The notes beneath the pieces are model-generated. The model was given only the letters and a program-made list of their open reading frames with translations, ran no database searches and was not told the DNA's origin. This document shows positions 8,071 through 17,500 of a DNA stretch of 25,536 bases, one piece after another (the first letter of the stretch is position 1; every line of letters starts with the position of its first letter). The DNA comes from WTJX01 sp045106295 (lineage in GTDB: Bacteria > Bacteroidota > Bacteroidia > Cytophagales > JAAEPT01). The translations under genes and the position numbers were made by a program. The stretch covers positions 1 through 25,536 of the forward strand of contig JBGCEI010000118.1 of the NCBI GenBank assembly GCA_045106295.1, in the 5' to 3' direction.

Positions 8071-9087
8071 ATGAAGAGAATTAATTCAATATTACTTTTT
8101 ACCTTTTTAGGAATTTTCACTGCAATACTTACAAATTGTACAAAAGAAGAGGAAGAAGAAGTTGCTGCAGCTATTGCTAATGTAGACTTAAGTGATGGTA
8201 ATGCCCTGACTGATGCCATTACAATTGCCGATGCTGTGGAACGAACAGGAACTCCTCCTACACCCTCATCTGATCCTGCTGCTCCAAGTTTATCTGATTC
8301 TGGAGATAGTTTAACTACACTGCAAGGAGAACCTACTCAACTAAAAGTAGAAATTACAGATTCAACAAGTGGGGTTTATATTCAATTCGCAGGAGCTGAC
8401 AGTTATTTAGATATACCAATATCTTCTGCTACGTCTAGAAACGGGGTAATAATTGGAAGAATATCTGAAGAAGATGACAACGAGTTCATCTTAGACCTTG
8501 AATTACCAGATAATATTGAGCCAGGAGAGTTTTGCTTTGAATTTTGTCTGTATGACAGACAAAACAGAGTATCCAATGTAATCACCAAGTGTGTAGTAGT
8601 AAAAGAAATTGGTGGTGCAGGTGCAGATTTCATTACTGGAGTATGGAATATTTTTGATTTTGACGGGGTACCAATAGGTAATGAAGAGACTGAAATAGAG
8701 ACTGACTCTGCTTATTGTTCAATTGAAGATAGTGTGGTTACTTTTGAGAGAACTAGATTCAAAACAACAGATTATTTACGTCTATCATTTGCAGAAAATG
8801 GCGCTGCAAGATTAGAGGAAAAACAAAGAGATACCGATCAAGAGTATAACTCAACTACATGTACAATTGAGAATAATCCTGAAGAAACTGACATTCGAGA
8901 TGACTCTGGTGCTTGGACATACGATTCAGAAGAAGATATATTATTTTTTGTCATAAACGGTACCGACGATGATGGTAACCTAGAACAAGAGGCATTTGAT
9001 ATTACACCTGTTTTAGAAAACGATACCATGAAGTTTACTATACCTACAGGTGAAGGCACATTAGTATTAAAGGGAACAAAATTATAA
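8071..9087 (+). CDS. Acidic lipoprotein, probably surface-exposed, lipocalin-like C-terminus
   Basis: 338 residues of unknown function. A type II signal peptide ends at Cys23 (AILTNC; Asn at -1 is less usual). It is followed by TKEEEEE, an acidic stretch like the lipoprotein export signals that send Bacteroidota lipoproteins to the cell surface. A Pro/Ser/Thr linker (about 60-80) leads to a beta-rich middle (about 85-180) with Cys155, Cys159 and Cys174. A C-terminal domain (about 188-338) starts with GVWNIFDFDG and ends in short strands (TMKFTIPTG, GTLVLKG), resembling the lipocalin-like domains common in Bacteroidota lipoproteins. The whole protein is strongly acidic. It stands alone between lon and a terminator. 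The lipoprotein call is sure; the rest is inference. Confidence 0.75.
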   Translation: MKRINSILLFTFLGIFTAILTNCTKEEEEEVAAAIANVDLSDGNALTDAITIADAVERTGTPPTPSSDPAAPSLSDSGDSLTTLQGEPTQLKVEITDSTSGVYIQFAGADSYLDIPISSATSRNGVIIGRISEEDDNEFILDLELPDNIEPGEFCFEFCLYDRQNRVSNVITKCVVVKEIGGAGADFITGVWNIFDFDGVPIGNEETEIETDSAYCSIEDSVVTFERTRFKTTDYLRLSFAENGAARLEEKQRDTDQEYNSTTCTIENNPEETDIRDDSGAWTYDSEEDILFFVINGTDDDGNLEQEAFDITPVLENDTMKFTIPTGEGTLVLKGTKL

Positions 9088-9119
9088 GCCCTCAAAAAGG
9101 ATAGAATATTAAATTAAGT

Positions 9120-9155
9120 AAAAAGGGAGTCCATTAAGGACTCCCTTTTTTATTT
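9120..9155 (+). terminator. Rho-independent terminator after the lipoprotein gene
   Basis: GGGAGTCC (9125-9132) pairs perfectly with GGACTCCC (9138-9145) across the loop ATTAA. Flanking A-run (9120-9124) and T-run (9146-9151) extend the stem and give the U-tract. It lies 33 nt after the lipoprotein stop. It separates that gene from porQ and may also work on the opposite strand. Confidence 0.92.
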
Positions 9156-9206
9156 TCTTAGCATATTTTAAATTATCTTTAGAGATAGTTTTTAATTCAA
9201 GCCAAC

Positions 9207-10346
9207 GTGAAGTATACTTTTTTACTTTTCATCCTATTCTTATCTAATATCCTTGAAGCACAAGTGAATGGTGGTAACGCTACCTTTCAGTTCATTACAC
9301 AATCAGCCAACCCAAGAATATTAAGCGCTGGTGGGCAAAACGTATCCTTAACCAATGAGGATATTAACCTAGTACAAGCAAACCCTTCTCTATTAACTGA
9401 AACCATGGCAAAAACGGCCTCCATCAGTTTTATGCCCTATTTTGTTGATACGTGGAAAACAGAAATCAACTACGCTTTTCTGAGTAATAAAATAGGACTT
9501 TGGAATATCGGCTTTCACTATTTCAGTTATGGTACATTCGATCAATTTGATAATGCAGGAACAGCCGCTGGTAGTTTCAATGCAAGTGACGTAGCCTTCA
9601 CTCTATCTACTTCTCAAAAGCAAAACAACATCCGTTTAGGCGGAACTACAAAATTAGCCATTTCTAGTATTGGTGGTTACAGTGCAACAGCGTGGTTGTT
9701 TGACCTCGGAGGCGTATTTATTCACCCTAAAAAAGAATTGCAAGTTGGCTTAACTATGAAAAACCTGGGTCTTGTTCTAGGAGATTATTCAGAAACAGCC
9801 ACTTCCAGCGTTCCTTTTGATATTCAATTAGGAACTACCTTTAAGCCACAAAATATGCCTGTTCGCTTTTCATTTACTGCTAGAAAGCTAACAGACTTTG
9901 ATATCGCCTATTTTGATCCTGCAAGAAATATTCAATTAGACGACAGAGGAAACGAAGTAGTAGCTAACTCCCCTGGCTTTGGAGATAAGTTATTTAGGCA
10001 TTTCATTATTGGGACAGACCTAGTATTGAATGAAAACGTAGAATTAAGAGCAGCGTTTAATCCCTTACAACGAAAGGAGCTGAAACTACAAAACGCAGGT
10101 TCAGCAGCTGGTTTCTCATTAGGAGCGATGGTTAAAGCAAAAGGGTTTGAATTTGCTGCCACACGTGCTTTTTACCATAAAGCAGGGGGCATATTTTCGT
10201 TTAGTGTCAGCAAAAACTTCTCAAAAGATATCAAAACAAAAACTCAAAAAAACCAAAAAGTCCTCAAAGTAAAAAAGACCCGTGAAGAGCGGGAAGCAGA
10301 CAGAAAAAAAGCACTAGAAGAATATAGACAAAGGAATAGGAAATAA
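9207..10346 (+). CDS. porQ: Type IX secretion system protein PorQ
   Basis: 379 residues. The start is GTG at 9207: a stop lies seven codons upstream in frame with no ATG between, and the GTG gives a clean signal peptide (KYTFLLFILFLSNILEAQ). The mature part begins with GGNATFQFI and the '...ANPRILSAGGQNVSLTNEDINLVQANPSLL' block typical of PorQ/PorV (FadL-like barrel) proteins. In the type IX system PorQ is an outer-membrane beta-barrel of the attachment complex that helps anchor cargo. A positively charged tail of about 35 residues (from about 345; KKTREEREADRKKALEEYR) follows the last strand and looks longer than usual. hslU starts 31 nt downstream on the same strand. Confidence 0.85.
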   Translation: MKYTFLLFILFLSNILEAQVNGGNATFQFITQSANPRILSAGGQNVSLTNEDINLVQANPSLLTETMAKTASISFMPYFVDTWKTEINYAFLSNKIGLWNIGFHYFSYGTFDQFDNAGTAAGSFNASDVAFTLSTSQKQNNIRLGGTTKLAISSIGGYSATAWLFDLGGVFIHPKKELQVGLTMKNLGLVLGDYSETATSSVPFDIQLGTTFKPQNMPVRFSFTARKLTDFDIAYFDPARNIQLDDRGNEVVANSPGFGDKLFRHFIIGTDLVLNENVELRAAFNPLQRKELKLQNAGSAAGFSLGAMVKAKGFEFAATRAFYHKAGGIFSFSVSKNFSKDIKTKTQKNQKVLKVKKTREEREADRKKALEEYRQRNRK

Positions 10347-10377
10347 TCTCATTGTTTAATTTAACTAAACAGCACCA

Positions 10378-11751
10378 ATGAATAACAAACATTTTTTAAC
10401 ACCAGCCCAAATAGTAGCAGAATTAGACAAATACATTATTGGTCAAAAAGACGCTAAAAAGAACGTAGCCATCGCCTTGCGTAACAGGTGGAGAAGAATG
10501 AATGCCTCTGCTGATATGCAAAAAGAGATCATGCCAAACAACATTTTGATGATTGGGTCTACTGGTGTTGGGAAAACAGAAGTCGCTAGACGTTTAGCCA
10601 GTATTGCCGATGCTCCTTTTGTAAAAGTAGAAGCCACCAAATTTACCGAAGTAGGTTACGTAGGAAGAGAGGTAGACAGCATGGTACGTGACCTAGCCGA
10701 ACAAGCCATCAACCTAGTAAAAAAAGAAAAGAGAAACGCCGTAAAAGAACGTGCTCAGCAAAACGTAGAAGACATTATTTTAGATGCCTTGATTCCGCCA
10801 GTGAAATCAGGCTTTAAAGTAGGATCTTCCGACTCTGAAAAAGAAATACCCTCTAGTAATGCCGAACTAAACCATGAAACCAGAGAACGGTTTAGAGAAA
10901 AGGTTAAGTCTGGTGAGTTAGATCACAGAAAGATAGACGTAAAAGTAGAACAGAATTCGTCTAATGTAGGAGTAATGGCACCAGGAATGGACGAATCTTC
11001 CATGATCAATCTACAAGAAATGATTGGGAGTATGGCTCCCAAAAAGACAAAGAAAAGAAAGCTTACTATTGCCGAAGCACGAAAGATGCTATTCGAAGAA
11101 GAGGCAAACAAACTCATCGACATGGATGAGGTAAAAGAAGAAGCTATTAGAAGAGCAGAAAATACAGGAATCATTTTTATTGATGAGATAGATAAAATCG
11201 CCTCCGCCGATAAAAGCGGAAAAGACGTAAGCAGAGAAGGTGTGCAAAGAGACCTGCTCCCAATCATAGAAGGGAGTTCGGTGAGCACCCGCTATGGTGT
11301 ACTAAACACAAATCACGTACTATTTGTAGCCGCAGGTGCTTTCCACGTATCCAAACCTTCCGATCTAATTCCTGAATTACAAGGTCGACTCCCCATCAGA
11401 GTAGAGTTAGAAGACCTCACCAAAGAAGATTTCTACCGCATCCTAAGTGAACCTAAAAACGCACTAACCAAACAATACGAAGCCCTGTTAGAAGCAGAAA
11501 ACGTCACCCTAACATTTGACGATACTGCCATGAAAAAAATTGCCGAAATAGCATTCGATATCAATAGTGAAATAGAAAATATTGGTGCTAGAAGACTACA
11601 CACAGTTATGAGCCGACTACTGAATGACTTTTTGTACGACGTACCTGATGTAATTGAAGCTAACTCAAAAATTCTGGTAACTGCAGAAATGGTAGACGAA
11701 AAATTATCCGACTTAGTGAAAGACAAAGACTTGAGTCAATACATTTTGTAA
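10378..11751 (+). CDS. hslU: HslU, ATPase of the HslUV (ClpYQ) protease
   Basis: AAA+ unfoldase that feeds proteins to the HslV peptidase in the cytosol. 457 residues. The N-terminal segment is LTPAQIVAELDKYIIGQ. Walker A is GSTGVGKT (60-67) and the pore loop is GYVG (93-96). An intermediate I-domain spans about 110-245, and Walker B is IIFIDEIDKI (265-274). A sensor-type LQGRLPIRVEL follows at about 334-344, and the C-terminus ends DLSQYIL, the conserved tail that docks into HslV. Everything needed for activity is present. hslV is not in this window, so it must sit elsewhere. It lies 31 nt after porQ and may be co-transcribed; a weak 6-bp dyad (10353-10371) sits in the gap. Confidence 0.97.
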   Translation: MNNKHFLTPAQIVAELDKYIIGQKDAKKNVAIALRNRWRRMNASADMQKEIMPNNILMIGSTGVGKTEVARRLASIADAPFVKVEATKFTEVGYVGREVDSMVRDLAEQAINLVKKEKRNAVKERAQQNVEDIILDALIPPVKSGFKVGSSDSEKEIPSSNAELNHETRERFREKVKSGELDHRKIDVKVEQNSSNVGVMAPGMDESSMINLQEMIGSMAPKKTKKRKLTIAEARKMLFEEEANKLIDMDEVKEEAIRRAENTGIIFIDEIDKIASADKSGKDVSREGVQRDLLPIIEGSSVSTRYGVLNTNHVLFVAAGAFHVSKPSDLIPELQGRLPIRVELEDLTKEDFYRILSEPKNALTKQYEALLEAENVTLTFDDTAMKKIAEIAFDINSEIENIGARRLHTVMSRLLNDFLYDVPDVIEANSKILVTAEMVDEKLSDLVKDKDLSQYIL

Positions 11752-11763
11752 AACAGTGTGCTA

Positions 11764-11802
11764 CATGGAATTTTACTTACACATTCCAACTAAAATTCCA
11801 TG
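11764..11802 (+). promoter_or_regulatory. Inverted repeat covering the radical SAM start codon
   Basis: CATGGAATTTTA (11764-11775) and TAAAATTCCATG (11791-11802) are perfect reverse complements, 12 bp with a 15-nt loop. The right arm contains the ATG of the next gene (11800-11802). A second copy of ATTCCA in the loop (11783-11788) can pair instead with TGGAAT (11766-11771), which would free the start codon. This is visible structure; regulation of translation is inferred. Confidence 0.65.
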
Positions 11803-13983
11803 AAAGACCTGATCCTCATCACCCCTCCGTTCACCCAACTAAACACCCCTTATCCAGCGACTGCCTACATCAAAGGGTTTCTAAATACAAAAGAGATTGC
11901 TTCCTTCCAGATAGATTTAGGAATAGAAGTCATCTTAGAACTGTTTTCAAAAAAAGGATTAGAACAACTCTTTCATCTGGCTTCCGCCAATCAACGCATT
12001 GAATCAGAAAATGCAGAACGCATCTATGCCCTCAAAGATAATTACCTCAAAACCATAGATCCTGTCATCGCTTTTTTACAAGGAAAAAAGCCCACTTTAG
12101 CCCGACAAATCTATTCCGAAAACATGTTGCCACAAGCTTCCCGTTTCGATCAACTCGACGACATGGAATGGGCATTTGGATCCATGGGCATACAAGACAA
12201 AGCAAAACACCTAGCCACCCTTTACCTAGAAGATATTTCCGATTTCATAGTAGAATGCCTAGACGAAAATTTTGGATTCAGTCGCTATGCCGAACGCTTA
12301 GGAAAAAGTGCCAATGCCTTCAATGAACTCTATGAATGTCTACAACAAGAACACACCTACATCGACGATATTACACTACGAATACTAGACAACCAATTAC
12401 AACAAGTACAACCAAAATTAGTTTGTTTATCCGTTCCCTTCCCTGGTAATCTCTACAGTTCTTTCCGCTGTGCGCAGTACATCAAACAAAATTATCCAGG
12501 CATTTCTATTTCTATGGGAGGTGGTTTCCCCAACACCGAATTAAGAGAAATAACAGACACTCGTATATTTGAATTTTTCGACTACATCACCCTAGACGAT
12601 GGAGAGTTACCATTAGAACTAGTAGTATCTAACGTATTAAACCCTAGTCCGTCAAATCCAGATCATAAACTCTTTAAAAGAACTTTTTTACTAGAAAACA
12701 ATAAAGTAGTCTACAACAATTCCACCCCTAAACAAGACTACAAACAAGCACAAGTTGGCACACCAGATTATGCTGATCTTCTATTAGACCAATATATCTC
12801 TGTCATAGAAATTGCCAACCCTATGCACAGTCTGTGGAGTGACGGAAGATGGAATAAACTCACGATGGCACACGGTTGCTATTGGGGAAAATGCACCTTC
12901 TGTGACATTTCCTTAGACTACATTAAAATATACGAACCCGTTGCAGCCAAACTGTTAGTAGACAGAATGGAACAACTGATTGACCAGACAGGTGAAACAG
13001 GCTTTCACTTTGTAGACGAAGCAGCACCACCAGCACTCATGCGGGAAGTAGCCATAGAAATCATTAAAAGACAGCTAACCGTCACTTGGTGGACCAACAT
13101 CCGTTTTGAAAAAAACTTCACGTGGGACCTCTGCAAACTCCTCCAAGCCTCTGGCTGCATTGCCGTTTCAGGAGGTCTAGAAGTAGCTTCAGACCGTTTA
13201 TTGAAATTAATAGATAAAGGCGTAACCGTAGAGCAAGTTGCACAAGTCACTCGTAACTTCACCGAATCAGGAATTATGGTTCATTCCTACCTAATGTACG
13301 GCTACCCCACCCAAACAGAACAAGAAACAATCGATAGCCTAGAAATGGTACGCCAACTATTTGAACTCGGCATCGTACAATCTGGATTTTGGCATCAATT
13401 TGCACTCACCACTCACAGTCCTGTCGGGAAAGCCCCAGATGCTTACGGAATAACACCCCATTACGAAACCATTTCTTTTGCGAACAACGACATTCAGTTT
13501 ACTGACAACACAGGAATAGATCACGATAAATTTAGTTTTGGATTAAAAAAATCGCTTTTCAACTACATGCATTCGATGTGTTTTGACATGCCTCTACACG
13601 ACTGGTTTGATTTCAAAATACCAAAAACCACTATTCCAAAAGACTACATCAGCAACTGCCTAGAGACAGACGAAGAATATTATTCCAAGCCAACAGCCAA
13701 AGTTATTTGGCTAGGTAATCACCCACTCATTTCAGTTGGTGATAACGTAAACGAACTACTTCTCATTTTTCATGAAAGAAAAGAGACCATAGAAATAACA
13801 CTTGAAAAAGAAATAGCTCAGTGGCTTGTTCCTATCTTAGAAAAAATAGCTGTTTCTTCTAACAAAATAATTACTATTGCTCAGCTAAAAATCGACTATG
13901 AGAAGACCTTTCCTTCTTTCGAACAGTTCTGGTACTCAGAACCAATAGACACCTTGCGAGAACATGGTTTATTAGTGTTGTAA
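11800..13983 (+). CDS. B12-binding-type radical SAM protein
   Basis: 727 residues. The N-terminus (LILITPPFTQLNTPYPA) and the segment 205-290, with SMGGGFPN and DDGELP, follow the cobalamin-binding-like Rossmann domain of this superfamily. No DxHxxG is seen, so base-off cobalamin binding is not certain. The radical SAM domain starts near 350 with HGCYWGKCTFC: cysteines 360, 365 and 368 give CX4CX2C instead of the usual CX3CX2C. GGLEVASDRLLKLIDKGVT (458-476) is a typical barrel segment near the C-terminal side. A helical C-terminal part of about 150 residues is unassigned. Such enzymes do methylations, rearrangements or sulfur insertions; the substrate here is unknown. It follows hslU by 48 nt and has its start in a hairpin. 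Confidence 0.85.
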   Translation: MKDLILITPPFTQLNTPYPATAYIKGFLNTKEIASFQIDLGIEVILELFSKKGLEQLFHLASANQRIESENAERIYALKDNYLKTIDPVIAFLQGKKPTLARQIYSENMLPQASRFDQLDDMEWAFGSMGIQDKAKHLATLYLEDISDFIVECLDENFGFSRYAERLGKSANAFNELYECLQQEHTYIDDITLRILDNQLQQVQPKLVCLSVPFPGNLYSSFRCAQYIKQNYPGISISMGGGFPNTELREITDTRIFEFFDYITLDDGELPLELVVSNVLNPSPSNPDHKLFKRTFLLENNKVVYNNSTPKQDYKQAQVGTPDYADLLLDQYISVIEIANPMHSLWSDGRWNKLTMAHGCYWGKCTFCDISLDYIKIYEPVAAKLLVDRMEQLIDQTGETGFHFVDEAAPPALMREVAIEIIKRQLTVTWWTNIRFEKNFTWDLCKLLQASGCIAVSGGLEVASDRLLKLIDKGVTVEQVAQVTRNFTESGIMVHSYLMYGYPTQTEQETIDSLEMVRQLFELGIVQSGFWHQFALTTHSPVGKAPDAYGITPHYETISFANNDIQFTDNTGIDHDKFSFGLKKSLFNYMHSMCFDMPLHDWFDFKIPKTTIPKDYISNCLETDEEYYSKPTAKVIWLGNHPLISVGDNVNELLLIFHERKETIEITLEKEIAQWLVPILEKIAVSSNKIITIAQLKIDYEKTFPSFEQFWYSEPIDTLREHGLLVL

Positions 13984-14009
13984 ACGCTCTCCTTCCTAAA
14001 AAATAGTAA
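13984..14009. other. Gap before the IS remnant
   Basis: Short stretch between the radical SAM stop and the recognisable transposase frame. A bulged stem CCCGA/TCGAGGG straddles its right edge (about 14010-14025) but has no T-run, so I cannot call a terminator here. Confidence 0.3.
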
Positions 14010-14204
14010 CCCGATTTTTCGAGGGACGAAGCAACCGCATTATTCTGCCAGATTTTCCACTCAGATAGAGGTGTTCAGTATGCTTCTACTAAGCTAACAA
14101 AGTCTTCTTTAGGCTATCTCTCGCCTTTAGATATGGAAGTGAAATTGAGAGAGTTTAGTAAAATAGAGGCTTAGAAAAATTAGTCCCAAATTTACTAGGT
14201 AGTC
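14010..14204 (+). mobile_element. IS3-family insertion sequence remnant, internally deleted
   Basis: In one frame (codons from 14055 to the TAG at 14172-14174) the sequence reads FHSDRGVQYASTKLTK, the rve/DDE motif of IS3 OrfB transposases around its second catalytic Asp. It jumps at once to SSLGYLSPLDMEVKLREF, which in intact OrfB lies over 50 residues later at the C-terminus. So the catalytic Glu region has been deleted without loss of frame. After the stop, a stretch ending near 14204 (ACTAGGTAGTCCA) looks like an IS right end. No left end was found. The element cannot move. It lies between the radical SAM gene and the end of the long minus-strand unit. Confidence 0.7.
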
Positions 14205-14212
14205 CACTCTAA

Positions 14213-14503
14213 TTAAATGACTGTACTAAAAAGTTGATGTTCTGGATCTTTCGTACATAGTAGTAATAATTTCTCTCCAAAGTCCTCACTCTTCTCACTT
14301 TCTTGATGCCTTTCTTCTGCTGCTTCGTTTGCAAACGCCATCATTAACACAAATTCACAAGGATTGTCTTCACTTTGAATACAATGATAAAAAAGCGTTT
14401 CAGGTTCATTTGACCGAACATGGTTGACAAAGTCTCTAACTAAAACAAGTGCTTGATCTATGGCTTGTTTTTTCACTTCAAACTGTACTAAGGCAGAAAA
14501 CAT
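14213..14503 (-). CDS. ABM-domain protein (putative quinol monooxygenase)
   Basis: 96 residues, the size of a single antibiotic biosynthesis monooxygenase (ABM, dimeric alpha-beta barrel) domain. It starts SALVQFEVK, has the middle PETLFYHCIQSEDNPCEFVLMMAF strand region (two pieces: PETLFYHCIQSEDNP, CEFVLMMAF) and the helix NEAAEERHQESE with the His usual in YgiN-like proteins, and it ends in another strand. Related proteins oxidise quinols or similar small aromatics in the cytosol without a cofactor. It is last in the minus-strand gene string, 11 nt after the Omp85-fusion gene, and abuts the IS remnant. The fold is likely; the reaction is inferred. Confidence 0.75.
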   Translation of the reverse strand: MFSALVQFEVKKQAIDQALVLVRDFVNHVRSNEPETLFYHCIQSEDNPCEFVLMMAFANEAAEERHQESEKSEDFGEKLLLLCTKDPEHQLFSTVI

Positions 14504-14514
14504 ATGGTTTTTAT

Positions 14515-17500
14515 TTAAAAATCATACCCAAAAGTAATGTGTAATGCTGGGTCTCTATCAGATAGAACTAATTCTTTAGGAAATGCTAAATCCAATTTCA
14601 CATAATAATTAGATATTAGTGTACGTACTCCAACCCCATAAGAGTATAAAAAACTTCCTCTAAACCTTTTTACTTCAGCAGAAAGTCCACTCGTGTTGCT
14701 GACAGTATTCGTTTCAAATAGATTCTCATCTCCATTAATGGCTAAAGCTGATCCACTCCACGCAGTACCTGCATCGGTAAATCCAATAAGCTGGAAATTT
14801 CTAAGTACGGATGAATTAACAGGTTTACTAAATAAGTATTTGAATAGAGGAATTCTTAATTCTGCATTCACTAATGCCACATTATTACCAAACCGTTGAT
14901 TATAGTTAAACCCTCTCAAAGTAGTCACATAATCAAAAAACAAGGCGTTACTACGGTCTCTCGTATCTATATCGGTAGACTCTGGGTCAATAGAGCCCAA
15001 CGGGTCTCCTTCCGTTTGTCTGTTCAACCAATTATCCATTCCTCCTAATAAAAAGCTCTTTTTAGCATTCCCTAAAAATGCCCCTCCTACCATTCTAGTA
15101 GCAAAGATAATCTCCTTATGTACTTTCTGATAATTTCTAATATCAATAAACAAGCGAGCAAAATTCCTTTTAGATTCTTCAAAGTTCATATACGTTTTGT
15201 AAGATACTTTAAGACGAGTCCCTTCTAACATGTTTAATCCTTTCTCATACGTATTATCGACTATGAACTCATTGGAAATACTCAAATAATTTTGAGAAAT
15301 TTGTCTGGAAGAAAAATCTAGTGTTCCTTGAATAACAGATACATCTGAAAAGGTTGTTCTTTCAAATCCTGGGGAAAAAGAGAGTCTAGTAGAAGGGGTT
15401 AGTGGGTAATCTAAACCGAACACAAATTTATTGATAAAATACTCTTGATTCACAGAGTTAGCACTCCCATTTCCTTGAGACTGGATTCCTTCCCTATCAT
15501 AACGAAAAGAAAAATCCATTCTCTTTCTCAGGTAACGGTACTCACCATATATTCTACCTACATTGAGATTTGTAAAATCACCATAATAGCCGGCTACAAA
15601 TCGGTGATCTCCAAAAAGCTCTGATGTGCTTACTTCTTGAAAAAGCCCAAACCCTCTCAGTTGATCAAAAAAAGGGGTTGTTATCATTTTATCAAGCGCT
15701 AATAAGAGTTTATAGTCATACGGTCCTCTTATTCTGATTCTATCATCTTTTACTTTCTGTACACTATCTTTTTTCTCTTGCTCTATTTTGGCATAAAATT
15801 GTTTCCTTTCGGACTCAAAAAAATAATCACTAATAGTAATATCGTATACGGAAGGAAATCTTGGTACCTCAACTTCAACAATAGAATCGAGTACCGGTGG
15901 CTCATTATTAATTGAAACAAGCTCTTCTGAAACAGAAAAGTCTTTATTTAAGTATAAATAATCATTCGTTTTATCTTCCATAATAAAAGCAAGCATCCCA
16001 TCTGTTGGATTAATATCGTATGCCTGAATGTTCTTATGATAATTAGAAACTTGACTTACTTTTCTTGTCTTCAAATCTAATTTATGAAGCGACAATTTGT
16101 TCCCTTTCGTATTTAAAAAAGAAATTTCATTTTCAGAAAGAGCTTTAGGTTCAAACTCATTGCCTTTTAAGTAAGTGAGTCTCGTTACTGTATCTTTTCT
16201 ATTGTACTTATAGAGGTATAACTCAAAATCGTCCTTTACTGTCTCAAAGTTTCCTCTATCTCCTTTTAATAAAGTATCTAACCTATTAGAACTAAAAACT
16301 ACATCTAAACTGTTTTTCAGAAAAGAAGGGTCTACATCATCGTAAAGATCGAATGTAATTCGTTTAAAAATATTTGTTTTGTAATGGTATAAAAACAAAT
16401 CTGTACGCCCATCTTTTAACGCACTAAAGACTACCCATTTCCCATCGTCGGAAAAATCCATTCCTAAAACCTCATCAATGACTTTAAAATTATTTTCTAC
16501 TAGTTTTTTAGTATCTGTATTTTTCATTAAAAAAGACACCTTCCCTTTTTTGTACACCACCATTCCTAATGACGTATCTGTTTGCCATGAAATAAGCGGT
16601 ATATCTAAATTTAATGGTCTATCGGTAATTCTTCTACCTACTTTATGAAACGTTTTTTTCTTACCTGTTTCAGTATCTAACACCTTAATTTTATATCGAC
16701 CAAGAAAATTTTCTGAATACGCTAAGTACTGCCCAGAAGGACTAAAAGCTACTTCTTTGTATATCCTATTCTTCCTATTATGCCTTCTTATTTTCTCTTT
16801 TTTGGATGGTTCTATGGTTTCTATCTTCGTTGAATCATTTAACGTTAAATAATAATTTCTCCACCCTTTCAAAAAGACTTTGTATGGCAGCCCTAAGGTA
16901 CTTTCTATGGCTGTCTTTTCTCTTCGAGTAATTCTTGTGAGGTTTAAAATGTTAGCCAGGTCATCTTCTCCGTACTCTTCTGCCACATAATTCCAGATTG
17001 ACTGCCCCACAAGCACCGCATTATTACCCACAAAATTTCTAGGTTTGTTTCTCTTAGTAATCAATGTACTTTTCACCGCACCATTTAACTCTGCTGACCA
17101 TCCTTCAGAGACGTATTTAGCTGCTCCTTCAACAAACCAAGGTGGTATTTTTACTAAATAAGAACTTTGAATCATGCTTTTAAGGCTACCACCAAAGAGC
17201 ATAACTTCTAACATCAATTTAGTTAACCTTCTGTTCACCTCTTTTTTAAACCCTGTTTGAGTACCTGGATAAGCGATTTCTATTCGAGACTTTACAAGAT
17301 CCGTTTCTCCTCCTATAAATACCTTACGCTCAAAATCAACGTTACTCATCTGCATATCTTCTAAAGAATTATAAACCATCATGGTAATCTGAGAGCGAGG
17401 GGTAAAACCTGTTTTCTCTATTACTTTTTTAAGCTCTCTTTCGGCGTATCGAGCAGCATTATACGCTATATTATTCCCACCTACGTAATAGTATACAATG

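Noticed and set aside
9174..9181. TATCTTTA before porQ as a -7 box
   Set aside because: One mismatch to TAnnTTTG and no -33 TTTG at the right distance; such near-matches are common in this composition.
10353..10371. TGTTTA/TAAACA dyad before hslU
   Set aside because: Only 6 bp with AT-rich arms; too weak to call an operator or terminator.
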